Shown piece by piece: positions 57,053-64,000 of a stretch of DNA of 64,000 nt. Both the position numbers and the translations under genes were made by a program. Under the pieces are notes generated by a model. It was not told the origin of the DNA. It saw nothing but the letters and a program-made list of their open reading frames with translations, and searched no databases. Every line of letters starts with the position of its first letter. Within the stretch, counting starts at the first letter, position 1. The stretch is from Tilletia caries (lineage: Eukaryota; Basidiomycota; Exobasidiomycetes; Tilletiales; Tilletiaceae), in contig JALUTQ010000027.1 of the NCBI GenBank assembly GCA_032718865.1, positions 868,001 through 932,000 on the forward strand. The letters run 5' to 3'.

Positions 57053-58497
57053 TCATCCATTTATCGCGAAGACGATCAATGATCGTGTCCTGTACTGATA
57101 CTGCCAGTGAACATCCTGACAAATCTCGGTACGTACCGTCTTGACAATCTTCACACCTGAAGGCTCAGTTGCACGCGTAAAGTTTACTGTCGCAAGGCGT
57201 CCGATCTTGGGAGAGACCAAGACTTTATCCTTGACAAATCTAGAGTGAGAGATTCCGTAAGTCGACAGAGGCGCCTTGCGGACCAAGACCGCCGGCTTCT
57301 TCTTCGGAGTCGGAATTTCTTTGGTGTTGAAGATCAACTGGGTAGGATTTGTTTTGTAGATGACCTCGTTGGCGGAAACATCCAGCAAGACACCGAAGTC
57401 TTTTTGATAAGAGGTGCCTAGAATGGCATCGTACCTATCGATGTTCAGGATGTCAAAGTAGCGTTCTTTGTTCGAACACGCGCCGTGGATCACTTTGACG
57501 AAACAAGCGCGGTTGATCTTGCCACGGGAACCTGTGATGGCGAGCTGCAAAGGCGAGGGCTCATCCAGTTTGAACGAAGGCAATTTATGCGTATCGACAA
57601 AAGACGCCGAAATGAGATCTGCTGTAGATCCCGAATCAAACAAGGCTTTGGCCTCGTATCCATTGATCTTGATCTTGGCTACGATCGGATGAACCAACGG
57701 CGGCCGGTGCTTCGAGACCTTCGATGCGTCACCGAAAGGAGCCTTGGCATTGGAGACGTTAGACTCGCGCGTAACGATAGGTTTGGCGGCAGGGGCTTTG
57801 TGGGCGACCCATTGCACATGAGAGGAGTCTCATAGTCCTCGTCGGTCATGTTATTGGAGTTCAAGCCCTCACTGTCTTCATCTTCGTCAAGCCACCCGTC
57901 TTCATCACGGGCTTCATCCTCTTCTTGAAAGAGAATGACGCCAGGCTCAGAGCACTCTTCTGCGTCATCTGTACCCTGATCGGCGGGTTCAGATTCCTTC
58001 ATGTCAAGCATGTTTGAGCGGAGTCGCTTTGGGCAGTCCGGCGACCAGTGGCCGAAGGCGCCGCAAGTACGGCATTGGTATGTAGGCTTTGCGCCTGTAG
58101 GCCTCATAGCCGGAGCTGCCGTGTTACGGATGGGGCTGGCGGCCGATGGGCGGTTCACCGGAATCATCGGTCGGTATACCGGAGCCGATCCTTTTGGTCG
58201 ATTGAATCCCTGGCCATTCGAGGGACGATTAGGTTGATTAGGCCGGGAAGTGCGGGGAGTGTCCTTGCGGTCTTCCGTGCGAGTCGGTGCAGCTTTAGTC
58301 ATGGATCCAGCGTAGCGTTGGGCGCGCTCTTGATCCATGGCAGCCTGCACAATGTCTTCCCAAGGCGAAAGCTCAGCATCTATGCCGCGGTTGGCGATGA
58401 TGGCCGCGCTCAGATTGCTCTTCATACCTTTGAGCAATCGACGGTTGAGAGCGACTGGACTGGGGTACTCGGTCATCTGATCGGCGAGCTTGAGAAT
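57053..58497 (-). pseudogene. Gypsy Gag C-terminal half with zinc knuckle, and protease
   Basis: The first frame (58476-57679) carries Gag C-terminal sequence with a CCHC knuckle, CRTCGAFGHWSPDC (C-x2-C-x4-H-x4-C). A shift near 57.82 kb leads to the second frame (57817-57053) with the retroviral-type aspartic protease: ALFDSGSTADLISASF as active-site loop, and YDAILGTSYQKDFG as the distal ILG motif. Confidence 0.82.
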
Positions 58498-59589
58498 TTA
58501 TGCCTGGAAAGCGTGGATATCTTTCGATCCTTGGTCCGCGCTTTCGAATTTGTCCGCTGCTTGTCGTGAGAGTTCATCAACCAAGAAGTTGCGACGGAGT
58601 GCAACCATGACGTCCGTCGCGGTCCACGACTTAGCGTGAGGAGCGACGTGGCGCCAGTACCAATCCAACGGGTCGGCTAGCAGGTACCCGCCAATCAAGT
58701 TGACTTTGAGACGTTCTGAGAGCGGGGCGTGAACCTTAAAGTAATGGGCTACCGAGTGAACCCAGTCGGTGAACAGCTGGAGTGATCGGTCTCCTTTCCA
58801 TTTCTCTGGAGAGGTCATCTTGATCCCGGCGCGAGTGAGCTCCGACTTGTCTCCGGGGAGGTCGTCGTCGTCTTGACCGGTTGAATTCATGATCTCCGAG
58901 ATCTTTCTGTCGACGCCGTAGAGGATGGACGTCATGGGAACACTCTGGTGTCGTATCGTTTGCGGGGGGAACGACATACGGCCTGGCGCCGGTGCCGAGG
59001 CTCGGGGTTGCTGGCGCGCCTCACTTGCACGAGGCGGCAGGAGCCCGGCGCGGCGGAGTCGATCGTTCTGACGGTCGCGAAGAACTGATTCAGAGTCAGG
59101 GAGAGCGGACTCTCTGATGGGTTGGTTCACTGGAGCCTGCCGGACGGGAGGGTCAATAACAGGCACTTGAGGAACCGGAATGTTTCGAATGTTTTGGTTG
59201 TTTTGACGTTTTTTCTGGAGGATAGTTTGGCGGATGAGATCGATTCGATTCTGTCGAGACATGATTTGAAACTCGAGTTCCAATTCCTCGACGCTGAGCT
59301 CGTGGAGATTCTTCTCTGGAGCTTCAGTTTCGACTTGAGACGCAGCGGCGATGCTATCGTCGTTATCGGATTTGTTGATGTTGCGGATGGTGTCCGCGAG
59401 AGATGAGTTGCCCTTTTGATTGGGCTCTTGATGTTCTCCCGTGTCCTCGTCGCCTTGAAAGGATTCCGAGGTAAGTCTAGGGACTTCGGGAGGTTGAGCT
59501 TGGCCCTGAGAAGCACCAGCAATGTCATCAGCAGCAGAAGCGGCGGCTTCGCTGCCTTCGTGAAGGTCTTTACGCTTCTTGGGTGCCAT
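58498..59589 (-). pseudogene. Gypsy Gag N-terminal half
   Basis: Starts at ATG 59589 (MAPKKRKDLHEGSEAA) with a basic then acidic leader, a coiled-coil-like stretch (SVEELELEFQIMSRQNRIDL) and a capsid-like region (LFTDWVHSVAHYFKVHAPLS, LIGGYLLADPLDWYWRHV). It is stopped by TAA at 58498-58500 after DIHAFQA. The same frame goes on into ILKLADQMTEYP, so this is a nonsense mutation in one Gag. Confidence 0.82.
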
Positions 59590-60490
59590 TGTAAGACTCA
59601 GTAAACCTTTTGGTCACAGAGGTCTTTGAGAGTTAAAAAAAGTGTAAGATTTCCTAGTTATAAGGTCGTTGCAAACACAATAGAATTGGTGTTGGACAGT
59701 CGGACGCGTAGTACCGCTCGTTGTATAGAGACAGAAGTGACGCGCTGCTGAACTTTGGCCTATGCTACTATGTTTAGATAACTAACCAGTATACCAGTGG
59801 TCCTACAGGTGTGTGGGTGAAAGTGGCTCTCTCAATCACTTGATGAAACTTTATGAGACTCAGACTTCACACAGTAGACTTTAACTCTGCAATGATCTGT
59901 GATTGCTAAGTTAGTTGTCTGGGAGTGTGAGAGGAAAGAGCTGGGGGGACCAGAAGGGAAGAAGGGCGGCGAGGGCGCTCCTTTTTATACCTTTCATGGT
60001 GCCCCTGATGCGCAGCGCATTGTGTGGTGTGCGCTGCGCTGAGGTGTGGTGATGTGGATGCGTCGGTGTGCTGGTGAGTCACAAGAGTCACAGCCACGTG
60101 ACAACTGACGCGTCATATAGTAGTCATCCAACAGTCACCATAAATCACCCAGCAGTCAATACACAGTCATCCTTTGACACGGGCTAAATACATACACAGT
60201 CATACAAAACAACACGCACCATATGTGGCACGTGACGCGCACCACGCGTTGGGCGCGTGAGAAACCAACGCGCACCACGCGTCGCACACCACACGCGCCA
60301 CGTGACACTTGTCGACGCGTGGCGCGTCTCAGGTCAGAAATAAAAACAATGCGCACCACATATCGCGCGCGCAGATACCATATATCAATGCGTAAATTAT
60401 AGAGAAGAAACAACCCGCACCACGCGTCGGTCACCACGCGTCGGTACGGGTGAGAGGATAGAAATGTTAACTTGTGAGGTGCTGAATAAT
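59590..60490. other. Region upstream of the gypsy Gag, rich in ACGCGT words
   Basis: It probably contains the 5' leader and remains of the 5' LTR of the gypsy element; LTR ends could not be defined. From 60230 to 60490 words such as cacgcgt, gcgcgt and cacgtg are strikingly dense on both strands. No gene is supported. Confidence 0.4.
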
Positions 60491-60499
60491 GTACGCGTG

Positions 60500-61426
60500 G
60501 CACCTACATATGTCAGACACCTTACACTGTCGTACCGCGACAGCCCAGGCGCCACCTTCTTCTTCTTGTGAGTCGACATGTGAAGCGGAGAGAGCTTGTG
60601 CTTCGAGGAAGACGCTGACGAGGAAGGCGCTGTGACCGACGGCTTCTTCTTGGTGTATGGATTGCCATACGAGGCATCCGAATCCGAGTCGGCAGCTGCT
60701 TGATCCTTCGTAGCCAACCGACCGACAGCCTCCTTCTTTGAACCCGGAGAAAGCTGCTTGAACAGGTCGAACAGGTCGTCGACGTTCTTGCGCTCCGGAG
60801 TTATGGGCCGTTGCGCCTTTAGCTGCCGACGAACTTGTCGACGGACCTCTTCGCTAAGTTCCGAGTCCGAATCGGAGGAGAGCCGGCGAGACTTCCCCTT
60901 CGATGAGTAGGTCTTGGTGATCTTGCGCTGTTCCAGGTGCTGGGGGAACGGACCTTGTCTAGGCTCGGCGAATGGGTCTTGGAGTGCGCCGCGGACCCCG
61001 TCCTCCACGCGTCTCTTGTGGGCCAGCGTACCCGGATCATCACAAGTCTTGAAGAACTGACGGACGTCCTCCTCGAGGTCGAGATTGGCGTAGTCCGGGA
61101 CTCGACGGGGCCCCCAACTCGATGATGTTGCGCTGGAGGTCGTCCTGTGCGTGTGACTCGTCGGCCACCGGGGACCCAGCTCGATGGTCACCCGGGGCGC
61201 TACCCTCTTGATCACCCACCTCGACCAAGTCGTCCTCCACCACGTCCGCACCCGCACCAGCAGCAGAGTTGTCGACAAGGCGCGCTTGCGCTTGGAGTTG
61301 CTGCATTCGCTCGACTGTAGAGTCGGAGGGAGAGTTGGGTTGGGCTTGCGGAGCAGCAGGAGCAGAGTTGTCGAGGCGTTCGATGTCTCCAAGGCCGCCC
61401 GAGTTGCGGGTGGGCCGAGGTGCCAT
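60500..61426 (-). pseudogene. Gag-like ORF of an unidentified retroelement, frameshifted
   Basis: One frame begins at ATG 61426 (MAPRPTRNSGGLGDIERLDN) and stops at 61040. Another carries on from about 61100 with DYANLDLEEDVRQFFKTC, KRRVEDGVRGALQDPFAEPR, KGKSRRLSSDSDSELSEEVR, RPITPERKNVDDLFDLFKQL and ends near 60.5 kb with lysine-rich THKKKKVAPG. The change of frame at a run of five G is probably a one-base indel. No domain is recognised; the location and highly charged composition suggest a Gag or the first ORF of a DIRS- or copia-like element. Confidence 0.5.
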
Positions 61427-61548
61427 AATGGCGGAGCTGCTTGAATGAGAGGAGATGGACGAAAGTGAAGAGGAAGAGATGATGATTGATGGAAGATGGA
61501 AGAGGAGCAGTAGTGCAAAGAAATAGAATAGAAGAGCGTACGACTCAA

Positions 61549-61971
61549 CAGCGCGCTTGTCGCAACAGTGTGAGGACTGAGAGGATGTGAGGACGACCTT
61601 GAGGAGATGGTCGTCCGGTCAGTGGCACCGACGCTCGTCGGCTCGACTCAAAAGTTTTCGCGCACCCGACGCGACGCGGTGCCACGTGTCACATCCACAC
61701 GCGTCACGTCCTCACGTCAGCCGAGGACGAGCGACAGCGATTACAGTTGAGTAACGGTCCTCCGTACTAGCGCGCAGAGGTTCAGGGAGTAGGGCAATCT
61801 CAGACGTACCTCTGACCAGTATTCTTGGCTCAAGGTGTGTGTCTGTCTGATTGCGTGAAGGAGAGTGCTAGGAGGATACATTCATGAAGCTCTTCGATAC
61901 CTTCCCCTTGCTGTCACCCTTTTTCCCTCCGAGCGTACCTCCACGTAGCGTCTCATCCCGAGCACGCCCTT
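61549..61971. other. Spacer after the copia polyprotein
   Basis: About 0.4 kb between the copia stop and the Gag-like ORF. It is where the 3' LTR of the copia element should lie; I could not define LTR ends without the other copy. Confidence 0.4.
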
Positions 61972-64000
61972 TCAACTCCCCCCTCCCGTGCTCGCGGTGA
62001 GCGCCGCCCAGAAACAATCGAACTCGGCTACCAGTGCCGTTGACCCCAGCCCCAGCTGCTTCCTCCCCGAGGTGAGCCTTGCGAATGTGACCGTCTTTGT
62101 GAGGAGGTCGGCTGGGTTATCGTCGGTGTGTACCCTTTGGACCTTGATCGTGCCGTCGTTGTTACTGTCACGAACGAGATGATGGTGAATGCCGATATGC
62201 TTTGTGCGATGATGGGACCCTGGGTTCCGTGCGAGCGCTTCTGCCCCAGTGTTGTCGGTAAACATATCCACTGGCTCCCGTACCCGAAGGCATAGCTCCT
62301 CTAACAGCTGTACCGCCCAGATAGCTTCCCTCGTCGCCTCCGACAGCGCAATGTACTCGGCTTCGGTCGATGATATCGAGACCGTGTCTTGAAGTTTCGA
62401 CCTCCAGGTGACGGGGTTTCCATAGAGGTAAAAGACGTAGCCAGTGACACTCCGTCTAGTGGTCGGGTCGGCGCCATGGTCCGAGTCAGAATACCCGACC
62501 AGCTGAGCGAGCTCGCTGTGCCGGAAGCGGAGCCCAAGTTCCCGTGTCCCCGCGAGGTATCGCAGGACCCTCTTTGCTGCCGCTACGTGTTCTTCGGAGG
62601 GGTTTGCCATAAAGCGCGCCAGCTTTCCAACCTGGAACGCGATGTCCATTCTCGTGCCCTGTGCAAGCCACAGCAGACATCCGATTAGGCCCGCGAAGTA
62701 GTGTCGTTCCTGCGTTGTGGCGGCCGTTCCCTCTCTGGGCCGGAGGTGTTTGGAAGCCTCTGCCATTGGTGTGTCGGAGGGTTTGCATTCGGCCATTCCA
62801 TACCGCTGAAGGATCTGGTCAACATAGCCAGTTTGGCTCATCGTCGCAATCCGGCCGCACTTTGATCTGTTGATCCAGATCCCGAGCATCGACGTCAATG
62901 GGCCGTTGTCCGTCATCTTGAACCAGGAAGTGAATTGCGTTTTGATCTCGTTGATCATCTCCTCTGTTGGCGCTGCGATCGCCACGTCGTCGACGTAGAT
63001 GAGGATGATGACTGGGCCTTGACTCGTAGTCTTGTGGAAAAGACATGGCTCGCTCTTCAGCTGTTTGAAGCTTGCCTCAAGGCGCTTGTCGCGCAGCGTG
63101 TGATACCAATACCGCCCGGATTGTTTGAGCCCGTAGAGGGTCCGGAGCAAACGGCACACCCTCCCCGATCCGTCGTCATACCCAGGGGGCTGTCGCATGT
63201 AGATGTCGACGTCGAGTTCCCCATTGAGATACGCCGTCTTGACGTCCATCCCGTGGAGCCTGAGGTTGAGCTGAATGGCCAAAGTGACCATCATCCGTAG
63301 GGCGCTGAGCCTGGCCACTGGAGCGAACGTCTCATTGTAGTCGATCCCTTCTACCTGCGTAAACCCTTGCGCCACCAGCCGAGACTTCTTCCGAATCGCC
63401 CGTCCCTCCGGGTCCGTCTTAACCTTGTAGACCCACCGGCAGCCAATGAGTTTCCGGCCGGGGGTGGGTGGCACAGCTCCCAAGTACCCATCTCGATTAG
63501 CGATTTGTTCTCGTCGTCCATGGACGCCTTCCACTCGTCCTTATCCGAGCGCGACAGTGCTTGAGCGAATGTGGTCGGCTCGAGAAGCTGTCCGTCTAGT
63601 GTCCGAGCCTCGCGTCCTTGGCTTGCCAGCAGTGCCATCCCTTCGACCTCCGAGCACTCCGTGATACCAACCAGCTCGATCTTGGACCACTCGTCATCAA
63701 ACTTCCGCAGCTGTAGGGATGCTCCTAGTGCTTGCACATCGTGCAGCCTCGGACTCTTGCGCATGGGTTTCGATCCCTTTATCTTCCCTTTCCGTTTCCC
63801 ATCATCCTCCAAGCCCTTCACCACATCATCCTGACCCGCTTTCCCCACAGACTCCCTCTCCTGCCCTCTCGTCTCCACAGATCCTCCTTTCCCTCTCTCA
63901 TGCACCTCATCTCCGACCCGAACCTCCTTCTGCGCCACCCCATTCTCCAACGCCTCTTCCAGCCCGTTCTTCTCCCCAAGTACCCCCTCCTGCATCACCA
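61972..64000 (-). mobile_element. Ty1/copia retrotransposon, RT-RNase H part, running off the right edge
   Basis: One frame (63534-61972) holds the copia RT and RNase H: RKLIGCRWVYKVKTDPEG, ARLSALRMMVTLAIQLNLRL, HGMDVKTAYLNGELDVDIYM, LYGLKQSGRYWYHTL, the catalytic LIYVDDVAIA, and the RNase H signatures VGYSDSDHGADPTTRRSVTG, SISSTEAEYIALSEATREAI and HRTKHIGIHHHLVRD. The preceding part (63998-63351) is in another frame and holds the linker before RT (FAQALSRSDKDEWKASMDDE, NKSLIEMGTWEL). The change of frame near 63465 at a C-rich run is a probable one-base insertion. Gag and integrase must lie beyond the window. The lone frameshift suggests a fairly young but disabled copy. Confidence 0.9.

Larger units (their letters stand above)
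55013..59589 (-). mobile_element. Ty3/gypsy LTR retrotransposon, truncated and decayed
   Basis: Order Gag, protease, RT, RNase H, integrase on the minus strand, which is the Ty3/gypsy order. The integrase ends just after its first catalytic Asp, and no matching pair of LTRs was found, so the 3' half is missing. A stop codon in Gag and several frameshifts between Gag, protease and RT mark it as inactive. Confidence 0.88.

Overview
The window is nuclear DNA of a basidiomycete fungus. Genes are split by short GT-AG introns (35 to about 90 nt, one probable 584-nt intron), coding DNA is GC-rich, and fungal families are present (NatA subunit, Sch9-type kinase, Ish1/Msc1, an MP88/MAG-like GPI mannoprotein, KDZ transposase). 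A NatA large-subunit (nat1-type) gene lies in the same 50 kb as homeodomain (HD) mating-type-like genes. This recalls the smut b locus, where nat1 flanks bE/bW, so Ustilaginomycotina is the best guess. The species cannot be named.

Layout. (1) 1-33.5 kb is a quiet gene block: NAA15 (-, runs off the left edge), casein kinase I (+), a TEX2/Nvj2-like PH-SMP lipid-transfer protein (+), Ish1/Msc1 (+), a U1A/U2B'' snRNP protein (+), an Sch9-like AGC kinase (+), a large one-zinc-finger protein (-), Pescadillo/Nop7 (-) and a secreted GPI mannoprotein (+). (2) 33.66-50.3 kb is a rearranged HD locus. A segment of about 4.3 kb carrying an HD2-like gene occurs twice in direct orientation (33.66-37.99 and 46.07-50.28). 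An HD1-like gene (44.5-46.0, +) diverges from HD2 copy A. A complete 5,679-bp KDZ DNA transposon (37,991-43,669) sits between them, with 102-bp terminal inverted repeats and an 8-bp target duplication; it encodes a transposase and an unrecognised tail-to-tail companion protein. A 630-bp CACTA-like MITE lies 188 bp upstream of HD2 copy B. HD1 and HD2-A have each internally duplicated the half of the gene around the homeodomain recognition helix, intron included. (3) 50.7-64 kb is a graveyard of retroelements on the minus strand: a DIRS-like tyrosine-recombinase element split by a TAGTC/CTATAG repeat island, a Ty3/gypsy element truncated in integrase, an orphan Gag-like ORF and a Ty1/copia element running off the right edge.

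Most notable are the HD locus with its duplications and transposon-split divergent promoter, and a predicted one-nucleotide exon in the casein kinase I gene.
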